64,000 nucleotides of DNA from Roseiarcus sp963717215 (GTDB taxonomy: Bacteria; Pseudomonadota; Alphaproteobacteria; Rhizobiales; Beijerinckiaceae). The DNA lies in assembly GCA_963717215.1 (NCBI GenBank), contig CAVQVS010000009.1, forward strand, positions 62,001 to 126,000, given 5' to 3'. Under the pieces are notes generated by a model. That model was not told the origin of the DNA. It made no database searches and saw only the letters and a program-made list of their open reading frames with translations. Shown here piece after piece: positions 1 through 8,369 of this stretch. Both the position numbers and the translations under genes were made by a program. The first letter of the stretch is position 1. Each line of letters opens with the position of its first letter.

Positions 1-245
1 TGCGTCTCATCGAGGAAGATCGACAGTTGGATCGGGCTCCATCCGGCTCCCCCCCATTCCTGCGGCCAGTGCGGGGCTCCCCAGCCTTTGGCCGCAAGAA
101 TCCGCGTCCAGCGCTCATAGTCGTCCTTGGAAAGGCGCCGGCCGGCGACCGTCTTCTCGCGGATAGACGCAGGCAGGTTATCGCGAACGAAGGCGCGAAC
201 CTCGGCGCGAAACGCAATCTCGTCTTCGGTCAGTCGAAGGTCCAT
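1..245 (-). CDS. Acyl-CoA dehydrogenase, N-terminal part (runs off the window)
   Basis: The minus strand opens with ATG at 245 and stays open to the window edge (81 full codons). The translation starts MDLRLTEDEIAFRAEVRAF and contains KGWGAPHWPQEWGG, the typical N-terminal helical domain of FAD-dependent acyl-CoA dehydrogenases (alpha-beta dehydrogenation of acyl-CoA thioesters in the cytoplasm). A GGGAGGC ribosome site lies just upstream of the ATG. The C-terminal catalytic part is outside the window, so substrate class cannot be judged. It is divergent from the AsmA gene. Confidence 0.85.
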   Translation of the reverse strand, partial: MDLRLTEDEIAFRAEVRAFVRDNLPASIREKTVAGRRLSKDDYERWTRILAAKGWGAPHWPQEWGGAGWSPIQLSIFLDET

Positions 246-558
246 GGGTTGCCTCCCATATCATGAGCGCGCCCGAAGCGGGCTTGGTTGCCGCAATGTC
301 AGGCCTTAGGGCAACGCCGTCAACCATTCACAAAGCCGAATCGACGACACCGAAGGTTGTTTTTGGACATAAGCCAACGATTGTCCGCCGGCTCTGGGGC
401 TGACGTGGGCGTGTCGATTTCGTTCGCCCAATCGCTCGCATGAACCCCGAGGGGCTGCTTTTGTTGTCACGGTCATACTTTCGCGGCATTTTGAACCGCG
501 ATGGTCGCCGAATCGTTCTTGCGACAGTTCGTCCAAGCGGAGTGGAAGTCATTTCCCT
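246..558. other. Divergent intergenic region, no gene seen
   Basis: About 310 bp between the acyl-CoA dehydrogenase (minus) and the AsmA gene (plus). It should hold both promoters. The reading frames through it give Arg/Ser-rich translations without recognisable family features, and I found no convincing hairpin or operator. Confidence 0.5.
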
Positions 559-3500
559 GTGCGCACTATCCTGACCATCGTCGCGGTCGCGCTCGTCGCG
601 GTGATGTCGATTGCGCTCATCGCGCCGTATCTCATCGACTGGTCTACGCAGCGTGGTGAGATTGAGGCGCGGCTCAGCGCGATCACAGGCGCCGATGTCT
701 CCCTGACCGGACCGGTCGAACTCAGGGTGCTTCCGACGCCCTACCTCGCCTTGGGTGAAGGTCTGGTCAGCGCGCCAGGCCGGGACGGGGCGAAGCTCTC
801 GTTCGCCTCGGCTCGGCTGGAACTCGCATTGGTCAAGCTTGCGAGCGGGCAGATCCGGTTCTCCGATATTCGTCTCGAAAAGCCCGTTTTGATTCTGACG
901 CGCGGGCCAGACGGCGCGCTCCGACTGCCGCCGGTGCGGATGGCGGGCCTCCACTCGACCGGGTTTGACCGCCTGAGCGTGCGCGATGGGCGAGTGAAGA
1001 TCGTGGGCGCCGGCGCTGGAACCGAGATTTCAGGCGTCGAGATCGATGCCGCCGCGCCGTCGCTGGACGGACCTGCGCGTCTCAGCGGCCAATTCTCCGG
1101 CCCGGACAATGCTCCCTTCGCCTTCAGGCTCGCCTCGGAAAAGCCTGGGCCGGCGGGAACGCCGCTTCGCCTCTCCGTCGACGCCGGTCCGAGCTGGCCT
1201 GCCGCCGAATTGGACGGCGCGCTCGAAGGCGACCCGGCCACGGGGCTCGGCGGCCTTCGGTTCGCCGGCGCAGCCACGTTCATAGGGACGGGCCCGGGCG
1301 AGGACGCGCCGACTCCATGGCGCGTCGCCGGGCCGATGACCCTCGATTTCAACCAGGCGATCCTTCGACAGGGGGAATTTCGTCTCGGACCCGAGGAACG
1401 AGGGATCCGGGCGGACGGGGACGCGAAAGCAGTTTTCGGCTCGCCCGCTCAAATCAGCCTCGCGCTGAGGGCCAAACAGGTCAACGTCGATTTATTCATG
1501 CGGCGCAAGGGCGAGGATGGGGTCGCGCCCACCCGCTTCGTTACCCTTATGACCCGCATGATTTCCGCCGCGCTTCAAGGCCGCGACAGTGAGGCGGTCA
1601 TCGACGCGCAGGTTTTGGCCCAGCCGATCATTCTCGGGTCGCAGACGCTGCCTGACGCGAGCGCGACGCTGAAGGCTGCGCCCGGCGGTCCGCTCAAACT
1701 CGCTTTTGACCTCGGCCTCCCGGGGCAAAGCCGCCTGCGCGCGGACGGGAGCCTCGATACTGGCGCAGAGGCCAAGTTCCGCGGCGACGTCTCTTTCATC
1801 AGCGCCGACTTCGCCCTCACGCGCGAGTGGGCGAGCCTGGGCGCGCCACAGGCTATGGACAAGGTCGCCGCTTTCGCCAATGCGCTTCCTTACCGCAGCG
1901 CATCGTTGTCGGGCGCGGTGGAAGCCTCGCCCGCTGGATTTTCGGGCCGCAATCTCAAGCTGACGCTTGACCGCTCGACGCTGACCGGCGCGCTGGCGTT
2001 CAAGGCGCCCGAGGGCGGCCAAGCCGGCCGCCTCGACGTGGATCTCGCCAGCGATTCGCTCGACGTCGACGGGCTGCCTAGCCTCGCGGCGCAGAATCTG
2101 GTCGGCGACCTCGACCTCTCGCTTTCGCTCAGGGCGGGTTCGCTGCATATCGCCCGCGTCGGCGAAGCGCAGATCGACAGCGGCTCGTTGGCGGTGAACG
2201 TCGCCAAGAGCGGGCCGAACGTCACCCTCAAGCGCCTGAGCGTGGCTGGCCTGGATGGGGCCTCTTTCGACGTCGAGGGCGCGATCGGTCCCGACTCGAC
2301 CACAGCGACCGGTCACTTACGAGCCGACCGCTTGCATGATTTCGCCATGCTGGTCGCGCGTGTGGCGCCGAGCGATTGGAGCCGAACGCTGGTCGCGCGG
2401 GCGGGCGAGCTTTCGCCGGCGGCGTTAACCTTCGGGGCCCGCGGCGCGGCGGACGCCAACGGCGTTCCCGTCATCGATTCCCTCAGAGCCAATGGATCAG
2501 CGGGTGAGACACAGTTTTCAGTCACCCTCGATCCTCGGCCGAATGACGCTGGCCGCGCCTTCGCCGTCACCCTCGATTCCCCAAACTCGGGCGCCCTGTT
2601 GCGCCAGCTCGGCGTGCACACGCCAACATCAGGCGGCGGCCGCGCCCACATTGCGCTGAATGCGAACGGGGGGTGGGAGAAGGGCTACGACGTCGATGCG
2701 GCCTCCCAGCTTGCCGGAGCGGACCTCTCGTGGCGCGGGCGCTTCCTGCCCGCGGCGGAGGCCGCGGACGCGAGGCTGTTTGGCTCCGCCAAAGCCAAGT
2801 CGCCGAACCTCGCCCCGCTTGCCGCCGCCCTTGGCCTTGCGCCCGCCAACGGGGGCGCGCTCGGTCCGGCGGATATCGGATTCGACGCGACCCTGCGCGG
2901 CGATCGATGGGGCCTCTCACGGCTTGCGGCGACAATTGCCGGGGTCAAGGCGAGCGGCGACCTCACCTATCAGCCTGCCAAGCCGCTCGAGGCCGCGCCT
3001 GAGGCGAGCGCCGAGGTTGCTCGCGCCGAGGAGGCGGTTTCTGGAGCTCCTCCGGGGAAGTCGCCGCCAGCACCGGCGGAGATCGAGGGCCGGCTCTCGG
3101 TGGAACGCATGCCGATTTCCGGCGTTCTGGCGCTCGCGCTCGGACCGCCCCAGCCGGGACGGACGGGCGCGCGCTGGTCGGAGGTGAGATTCGCGCCCGT
3201 GCCGCTTCGGCCGCCGTCCGCGGCCGTAAAGCTCAGGGTCGGCGCTCTCGATCTGACGGAAACCCTCACGGCGCGCGAGTTCGCGACGACGCTGCGCTTT
3301 GACAAGGGCCGTCTCGATCTTGACGACTTCGCGATGCGGATTGCGGGAGGCGGAGCGTCCGGCCATGCGACGCTGCGTCGCGATGCGGACAATGTGACGC
3401 TGACCGGCGCGCTCAACCTTGATTTAGTCGTGCTCGACCGAACCGGATTTTCAGGCCGCATCGGCGCTGCGGTTGATTTCGCTTCGACCGGACGAAGCCC

Positions 3501-4404
3501 CGGCACGCTGGTCAGCGGACTCGCCGGCTCGGGGACGGTGACCTTCGCCGGCGCAGCGCTAGCCCGGAGCGATCCCACTTCTCTCGATCGCGTCGTCGCA
3601 AAGGCGCAGACCCCTGACGCGCCACTGGATGAGACCAATATCGCGTTCGCCTTCGGCAACGAGCTCAATCGGGCGCCGCTGGCGATCGCCGATGGGTCGG
3701 CGCCGCTTTCGCTCAGCGCGGGCGTTGCGAAGATCGGCCCAATTAAAATCCCTCAGGCGCAAGGAGACCAAGCGCTGAACGTGGATTTCGATCTGCGCAC
3801 GCTGACGACACAGGCGCGCTTTACGCTCACCTCCTCGTCAAGCAATTTGAAGTTCTGGTCCGGACCGCCGCCGAGCGCCGCAGTGACGATCGACGATGCG
3901 TTGGAGTCACCGAAGCGGCAGATCGACATCAGCTCCCTTTCCGCCGCACTCGCCGCACAGGCGATCGCGCGCGAGACAGAGCGCATCTCCGCGCTAGAAG
4001 CCGACATCCGTGAACGCGCCTTCTTCAACCGGCGTCTCAAGGGCGAGCGGCTGATGGATCGAAGACAGCAGGAAATCCAGGACTGGGAAGTCGAACAAGC
4101 GCGGATGAAAGGACAAGCCGAACGCTTGCGCTTCCTTCAGGACGCGGAGAAAGCGGCCGACGCCGAGGCGGCGAAGAGGGCGGCGGAAGCCGCCGCGGCT
4201 CAAAAAGCCGAACAGGACAAGCGCGCGGCGGACGGCGACGGTGCGGCGACAGACGGCGGGGCGCAACCCGCGAGGGCGTTCGCGCCCGCTCCCGCGCCGA
4301 AGAGCGATCAGGTCGGCGCCAACGGGCCCGGCCCCTCGGCTCCGACGCCCCCGCCCAGGCCCAAGGTGCGTCCGACCCAAGCCGATCCCCAAGGTCTCTA
4401 CTGA
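559..4404 (+). CDS. Large AsmA-family protein
   Basis: A 1281-aa protein with an N-terminal membrane anchor (residues 4-25) followed by the AsmA hallmark: a short segment reading ITGADVSLTGPVELRVLPTP, then many repeats of amphipathic beta strands to about residue 1120. AsmA-like proteins are inner-membrane-anchored periplasmic proteins linked to lipid transport and outer-membrane assembly. The last 150 residues differ: an Ala/Glu/Lys/Arg-rich coiled coil (from about QAIARETERISALEADI) and then a Pro/Ala-rich tail ending DPQGLY, common in rhizobial AsmA proteins. The start is GTG at 559, chosen because it directly precedes the signal-anchor. It is monocistronic and convergent with the next gene. 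No decay is seen. Confidence 0.9.
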   Translation: MRTILTIVAVALVAVMSIALIAPYLIDWSTQRGEIEARLSAITGADVSLTGPVELRVLPTPYLALGEGLVSAPGRDGAKLSFASARLELALVKLASGQIRFSDIRLEKPVLILTRGPDGALRLPPVRMAGLHSTGFDRLSVRDGRVKIVGAGAGTEISGVEIDAAAPSLDGPARLSGQFSGPDNAPFAFRLASEKPGPAGTPLRLSVDAGPSWPAAELDGALEGDPATGLGGLRFAGAATFIGTGPGEDAPTPWRVAGPMTLDFNQAILRQGEFRLGPEERGIRADGDAKAVFGSPAQISLALRAKQVNVDLFMRRKGEDGVAPTRFVTLMTRMISAALQGRDSEAVIDAQVLAQPIILGSQTLPDASATLKAAPGGPLKLAFDLGLPGQSRLRADGSLDTGAEAKFRGDVSFISADFALTREWASLGAPQAMDKVAAFANALPYRSASLSGAVEASPAGFSGRNLKLTLDRSTLTGALAFKAPEGGQAGRLDVDLASDSLDVDGLPSLAAQNLVGDLDLSLSLRAGSLHIARVGEAQIDSGSLAVNVAKSGPNVTLKRLSVAGLDGASFDVEGAIGPDSTTATGHLRADRLHDFAMLVARVAPSDWSRTLVARAGELSPAALTFGARGAADANGVPVIDSLRANGSAGETQFSVTLDPRPNDAGRAFAVTLDSPNSGALLRQLGVHTPTSGGGRAHIALNANGGWEKGYDVDAASQLAGADLSWRGRFLPAAEAADARLFGSAKAKSPNLAPLAAALGLAPANGGALGPADIGFDATLRGDRWGLSRLAATIAGVKASGDLTYQPAKPLEAAPEASAEVARAEEAVSGAPPGKSPPAPAEIEGRLSVERMPISGVLALALGPPQPGRTGARWSEVRFAPVPLRPPSAAVKLRVGALDLTETLTAREFATTLRFDKGRLDLDDFAMRIAGGGASGHATLRRDADNVTLTGALNLDLVVLDRTGFSGRIGAAVDFASTGRSPGTLVSGLAGSGTVTFAGAALARSDPTSLDRVVAKAQTPDAPLDETNIAFAFGNELNRAPLAIADGSAPLSLSAGVAKIGPIKIPQAQGDQALNVDFDLRTLTTQARFTLTSSSSNLKFWSGPPPSAAVTIDDALESPKRQIDISSLSAALAAQAIARETERISALEADIRERAFFNRRLKGERLMDRRQQEIQDWEVEQARMKGQAERLRFLQDAEKAADAEAAKRAAEAAAAQKAEQDKRAADGDGAATDGGAQPARAFAPAPAPKSDQVGANGPGPSAPTPPPRPKVRPTQADPQGLY

Positions 4405-4422
4405 TCGAGCCCGAGGCAGCCG

Positions 4423-4674
4423 TCACCTAGCTAAGGCGCCGGACGCCCCGGCGCCTTCGGCCTCGAGCACGAACACCCGAATCGCCGATGACAGGTTGGC
4501 GCCGTCGCGTGAGGCGTCGATCATCGCCGCAAGCGAGTTGAGGGACAGCCCACGCTCGTCCGCAAGGGCGCGCAGCCGTCGCCAGAACGCGTCCTCAAGG
4601 GAGACGCTCGTTCGATGTCCGGCGATGACGAGCGAGCGCTTGATGACGCGCGCATTCGCGCTGTCAGTCGTCAT
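4423..4674 (-). CDS. Ribbon-helix-helix domain protein
   Basis: A small protein (83 aa) beginning MTTDSANARVIKRSLVIAGH. The segment HRTSVSLEDAFWRRLRALA followed by ERGLSLNSLAAMID is the beta-strand/helix/helix pattern of the RHH_4 family (probable DNA-binding protein; targets unknown). I start at ATG 4674 because the reading frame further upstream overlaps the preceding gene and is low-complexity. The start overlaps the end of the DUF4169 gene by 11 bp, which implies translational coupling. This order (sspB, DUF4169, RHH) recurs in Hyphomicrobiales. Confidence 0.85.
   Translation of the reverse strand: MTTDSANARVIKRSLVIAGHRTSVSLEDAFWRRLRALADERGLSLNSLAAMIDASRDGANLSSAIRVFVLEAEGAGASGALAR
4433..4457 (+). 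terminator. Hairpin after the AsmA gene
   Basis: A perfect 10-bp inverted repeat (AAGGCGCCGG / CCGGCGCCTT) with a 5-nt loop, 28 bp after the AsmA stop and inside the 3' end of the convergent RHH gene. There is no clear T tract, so this is a terminator-like hairpin rather than a textbook intrinsic terminator. Confidence 0.5.
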
Positions 4675-4852
4675 CGGGCTCTGTGAGGCGCCGGGCGTCG
4701 AGGTTGGCCTCGGCGCGCGCGCGCTCGCTCTCGGTGAGACGCTTGTCGGCTTTTGAGCGCCCAAAGACCGCTCGCTTCTGAGCTGCTTCCGCTTGGCTCC
4801 GCTCGCGCGCCTTCAACTTTCGCGCCCGACGCAGATTGACGATCTCAGCCAA
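4664..4852 (-). CDS. DUF4169 family protein
   Basis: A 62-aa, very basic protein starting MAEIVNLRRARKLKARERSQ, the signature of the DUF4169 family, whose function is unknown. It is predicted helical with many Arg, Lys and Ala and has no membrane segment. It lies 13 bp downstream of sspB and overlaps the RHH gene start, so the three form one transcription unit on the minus strand. Conservation of this neighbourhood in alphaproteobacteria suggests a link to SspB-dependent proteolysis or its regulation, but that is inference. Confidence 0.85.
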   Translation of the reverse strand: MAEIVNLRRARKLKARERSQAEAAQKRAVFGRSKADKRLTESERARAEANLDARRLTEPDDD

Positions 4853-4865
4853 AGGGTGGACTCGG

Positions 4866-5423
4866 CTACTTCTTGCGAAAGGCGTCGATCGACACGACCT
4901 TCGTTTCGCCAGCCGGCTCGGCGGGTTTCTCCGGATTCCGAGCCGCCTTCGGGGAGGAAGTGGGCTGGGCGGCCGGCTTGACCGGCGCCGTCTTTGCAGG
5001 GGCTGGGGGTCGAGTCGCCCCCTTTTCCTCCTCCGCCACGGGCGGCGTACGACTGGCAGTCTCCGAAACGCGCGGCTCGAGCTTAAATCCGAATGGCACA
5101 GACGGATCGGTAAAGCCCGTGATCGAGTTGAATGGCACGACCAGCCGCTCGGGCTTGCGGGAAAAGTTCAGGCTGACCTCGAACGCGTCCTGGGTGACCA
5201 CGAGATCCCAGAACTCGTGCTGAAGGATGATCGACATCTCGTCGGGGAAGCGCTGCTTGACGACGGGCGGCGCGACCACGCCCGGCGCATGAGTCTTGAA
5301 CGCGATGTTGAAATGGTGGTCGCCGACGAGCCCGTTGCGCGCCGTGTCGGCAAGGACTTTGCGCACCACGGAGCGCAGCGCGTCCTGCACCAGAAGGTCG
5401 TAGCGGATGAGATCGGTCGCCAT
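4866..5423 (-). CDS. sspB: SspB-family ClpXP adaptor
   Basis: A 185-aa protein of the alphaproteobacterial SspB family (stringent starvation protein B), an adaptor that delivers ssrA-tagged and other substrates to the ClpXP protease. Visible features are the N-terminal helix (MATDLIRYDLLVQDALRSVV), the beta core with FKTHAPGVVAPP, the motif ILQHEFWDLVV, and FNSITGFTDPSVPFGFKL. After the core come about 50 Pro/Ala/Glu-rich residues and a short basic C-terminal segment (KVVSIDAFRKK), matching the flexible tail that docks on ClpX. I choose the ATG at 5423 over a TTG two codons upstream. Confidence 0.92.
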   Translation of the reverse strand: MATDLIRYDLLVQDALRSVVRKVLADTARNGLVGDHHFNIAFKTHAPGVVAPPVVKQRFPDEMSIILQHEFWDLVVTQDAFEVSLNFSRKPERLVVPFNSITGFTDPSVPFGFKLEPRVSETASRTPPVAEEEKGATRPPAPAKTAPVKPAAQPTSSPKAARNPEKPAEPAGETKVVSIDAFRKK

Positions 5424-5588
5424 GAACAAGCTCGGAGCCTAACCAATCCATCAAGCCTTAACTGAGGGTTTCGGGCGTTGCAACGCGGACCTACGGGGCG
5501 GGGCCGCGGCGAAAGCGGCCGCGGAACGCTCAAAACCTGCCGTCAACCCTTCTCGGCTGCTCAATCGAGGCCCTTGGGCCTGCGCCGT

Positions 5589-6518
5589 TCATCCTTCGCG
5601 GGCGGCGGGATCGAGAGCCGCGAGAATCCGGTCGGCGAGGACGCGATAGTCGGCCGCCTCGGCATCATTCGTACGCAAACCGAGTTTGCCGACCGCCTGC
5701 TGCCAATCGACCGAGGCGCGCGACATCTCGCCCTTGAGACCAAGCAGATCGACGGTCAGCGCGACTTCGCGCATTTCCGCCGCCCGGCGGACGCCATGGG
5801 TCATCACCCGCTCCAGCATATAGGCCGAGCGCGCCTTCCAATCGAAGCCGGGGTAGGTGTCGTCGAGCGAATCGAGCACGGCCTCGATGACGCCTGCTTT
5901 TCGGCCCGCCAGCACACATTCGCAAACCAGCGCTTCAAGTCCCTTCATCATGATGGAGCGGATCATCTTGACTGACGACGCGGCCCCGACCGGGCCATCG
6001 TGGATTGTCGCCGACATGCCGAGGGACGCAAGCGCTGGCGCCGCCGCTTGGACATGCGGCCCGCTGATCAGGAGCGGAGTCCGATGCAGGCGCGGATGAA
6101 CGGGCGCCATTACGGCGACATCGACATAAAGCCCGCCCACGGCCTCGACCTCTCGCGCAGTGCGCGTCTTGGTCTGCGGCGCGCAAGAATCGCAGTCGAA
6201 AAAGAAGGCGCCGTGGGCGAGGCCCGGCAAAGCCGCTATCGCGGCTTCGTGCGCCTGATCGGCGGTGACGACAGAAAAGACCGCCTCGGCGCCTGTCACC
6301 GCCTCGGCCGCGGTCGAAGCGCCAAGCACTTTTAGCGCCGAATAGTCGGCGCGCTTCGCCGTCCGCACTTCGGAATCGGGGGAGTCGGTCTTGATGTCAT
6401 AGGCGCAAATGCGCGCCTTGAAGTTCGAACTGGTGCGCCAGCCAGCGAGAAACGCCTGCGCGGCCTCGCCGAAGCCGAGAAAGGCGATCGAACCCGAACT
6501 TATGGTTGAATCCGGCAT
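5589..6518 (-). CDS. NAD(P)-dependent oxidoreductase, DUF1932 C-terminal domain
   Basis: A 309-aa protein with a Rossmann N-terminus (SIAFLGFGEAAQAFLAGW, dinucleotide-binding GxGxxx) and a C-terminal helical part with VGAASSVKMIRSIMMKGLEAL and AYMLERVMTHG. This is the layout of the DUF1932 branch of the 6-phosphogluconate/3-hydroxyisobutyrate dehydrogenase superfamily. The catalytic Lys of the superfamily fits the K in SSVKMIRS. Its substrate is probably a small hydroxy acid. I use ATG 6518; the frame extends 16 codons further upstream with Arg-rich, unlikely sequence. It is monocistronic. Confidence 0.8.
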   Translation of the reverse strand: MPDSTISSGSIAFLGFGEAAQAFLAGWRTSSNFKARICAYDIKTDSPDSEVRTAKRADYSALKVLGASTAAEAVTGAEAVFSVVTADQAHEAAIAALPGLAHGAFFFDCDSCAPQTKTRTAREVEAVGGLYVDVAVMAPVHPRLHRTPLLISGPHVQAAAPALASLGMSATIHDGPVGAASSVKMIRSIMMKGLEALVCECVLAGRKAGVIEAVLDSLDDTYPGFDWKARSAYMLERVMTHGVRRAAEMREVALTVDLLGLKGEMSRASVDWQQAVGKLGLRTNDAEAADYRVLADRILAALDPAAREG

Positions 6519-6773
6519 GGGAGTCGCTCGGCGGGCTGGTACGATGGGAACGCGGCGCGCCTTCAATAGTCAGTGATCTCTCGGCGCGCCAGCGCGCCGA
6601 ATTCTCAAGCTGCATTTGGCTCGCGAGCCGTGGTTTGCCGCAGGCTCGTCCCCGGCTAGTATCCGTCGCCACAGAGCTTTGCCGGCACGGACGAACGGGG
6701 GAAATGGTTTCCAAATGAATTGTGTGTTTCGAGCGGCCGTCCTGCGCGTTGATGTCCGGCTTCGGCAAAGCGC

Positions 6774-7457
6774 ATGAGCGGGCGGCGGCTGACGGGTCTG
6801 TCCTCGATGGCGACCCGGCGCATTCTGAGCGATCTGGCTCGGGACTACGGGTCGCAAACCGGCACTCGCGTCGAAATCCGCTCCATGGGCGGCGTCGAAG
6901 CGGCGAAATCGGTGCGGGCTGGCGAGGCGACGGATATCGTCGTCCTGGCGTCGAAAGTCATGGGCGCCTTGGAGGCCGAAGGCCATCTGGCGAAAGGCGA
7001 CACAAAGGATTTCGCACGATCGGAGATCGGGATTGCGGTCCGGTCGGGCTCAGCCCCGCTGAGTGTAGCGGATGAGGAGGCGGTCAGGCAGGCGGTGCTG
7101 GACGCGCGAAGGATTTGCTACTCGACCGGCCCGAGCGGCGACCATCTGAAGGCCCTGTGTGAGCAATGGGGCGTGCCGCCGGAGCGTGTGCTCATCGCGC
7201 CCCCCGGTATGCCAGTGGCGACGCTGGTCGCGAATGGCGAAGCCGATCTCGGCTTTCAGCAACTCAGTGAGCTTATCGGCCAACCCGGCATAGAGGTCAT
7301 GGGTCCCCTTCCGCCGAAAATTCAGGCCGTGACCGTGTTTTCAGCGGGAATAGCGACAATCGCGCGAGACTCTGAATCCGCGCGCGCGTTCGTCGCCTAT
7401 CTGGCGTCCGCCAAGGCTGGCGATGCAAAACGACGCCACGGGATGGAGCCCGCATAA
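6774..7457 (+). CDS. ModA-like substrate-binding-domain protein without signal peptide
   Basis: A 227-aa protein of the molybdate-binding (ModA) periplasmic-binding-fold family. It shows SMATRRILSDLARDYGSQTG, EATDIVVLAS, the hinge-type segment RRICYSTGPSGDHLKALCEQWG and GEADLGFQQLSELI. Canonical ModA is exported, but here no signal peptide precedes the fold; the start ATG at 6774 is directly followed by family sequence. No modB/modC lies nearby. Such orphan, apparently cytosolic members are common next to catabolic genes and may bind a small organic acid rather than molybdate (inference). Confidence 0.75.
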   Translation: MSGRRLTGLSSMATRRILSDLARDYGSQTGTRVEIRSMGGVEAAKSVRAGEATDIVVLASKVMGALEAEGHLAKGDTKDFARSEIGIAVRSGSAPLSVADEEAVRQAVLDARRICYSTGPSGDHLKALCEQWGVPPERVLIAPPGMPVATLVANGEADLGFQQLSELIGQPGIEVMGPLPPKIQAVTVFSAGIATIARDSESARAFVAYLASAKAGDAKRRHGMEPA

Positions 7458-7520
7458 GTCCTGACCCCAACATTTCTGGGCCTTGACCCGGGACAAAGAT
7501 CCGATCACGAAGTCGTGAAC

Positions 7521-7550
7521 GGGCCGCGCGGGTCTCCCACCGCGCGGTCC
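7521..7550 (+). terminator. GC-rich hairpin between convergent genes
   Basis: An 11-bp arm pair (GGGCCGCGCGG / CCGCGCGGTCC, one G-T pair) with an 8-nt loop, lying between the ends of the ModA-like gene and the HAAT ATPase gene on the opposite strand. It can act for both strands. There is no T tract. Confidence 0.5.
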
Positions 7551-7627
7551 GTTGGCCCCGTGCGGAGGTCCTGCGCGGGGCCGTCCGCTTGACCGAGACC
7601 CGCGGATCCAAGCTCGGAGCCCGCCGC

Positions 7628-8359
7628 TCAGCCCAGATATTTGTTGATGATCGAGAGGCCTTCGTTGCGAACGTCTTCGGGCGTCATTTCATCGACGATG
7701 GCGCCGTGGGTCATCACATAAAGGCGGTCGCAAACACGCACCGCGACGTCGATGCGCTGTTCGACGAGCAGGAGCGACGCGCCGCGCTTGCGCAGTTTGA
7801 GCAGCGCGTCCACCATGAGGCCGACAGCGACCGGAGACAGCGCCACGGAGGGTTCATCGAGCAGCATCACCTTCGGATCGCTCATCAACATGCGCCCGAT
7901 CGCAACCATCTGCTGCTCGCCGCCGCTGAGATAGGACGAAAGCCGTCGACGGTATTCGTAGAGGACCGGGAAAGAGGTCGTAGACGGATTTCAAAAGCGC
8001 CTGGAGCCGGCCGCGATCGCGGCGCAGATGCAGCCCTCCAAGCAGGAGATTGTCCTCGACCGTCTGGTCGAGAAAAAGTCGCCGTCCTTCAGGCGCAATC
8101 GCGGCAAAGCCGCGCGCCACGCGATGCGCGCGGAAACGCTGAAACGTCTTCGCCAGCCACTCGGATCGAACCGCGCCGTTGACTGACCAGGCCCATGATC
8201 GACTTGAGCACGGTCGTCTTGCCCGCGCCGTTGGGGCCAAGCAGCGCGACCGCCTCGCCTTCGGCCGACTTTGAGCGCAATGTCGTGCACGACGTCGAAG
8301 CGGCCGTAACCTGCGGAGAGCGCGCTGACGTCGAGCGCCAGGCTTTGGCGGCTGGTCAT
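7628..8359 (-). pseudogene. HAAT-family ABC ATPase (LivF-like), three frameshifts
   Basis: With three +1 shifts removed, this reads as a 242-aa LivF-type ATPase, the second nucleotide-binding subunit of a hydrophobic/branched amino acid (HAAT) importer. From ATG 8359 it reads SALSAGYGRFDVVHDIALKV. The frame changes at the GGCC near 8263-8266 to LLGPNGAGKTT (Walker A), changes again near 8127-8133 to ARGFAAIAPEGRRLF, and changes again at the GGG near 7968-7970 to YLSGGEQQMVAIGRMLMSDP (signature) and VMLLDEPS (Walker B). Each shift fits one extra base in a short G/C run and the three sum to zero, so the native frame returns. As given, no functional protein would be made. Likely consensus errors. 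Confidence 0.85.
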
Positions 8360-8369
8360 CAGTTCAGCC

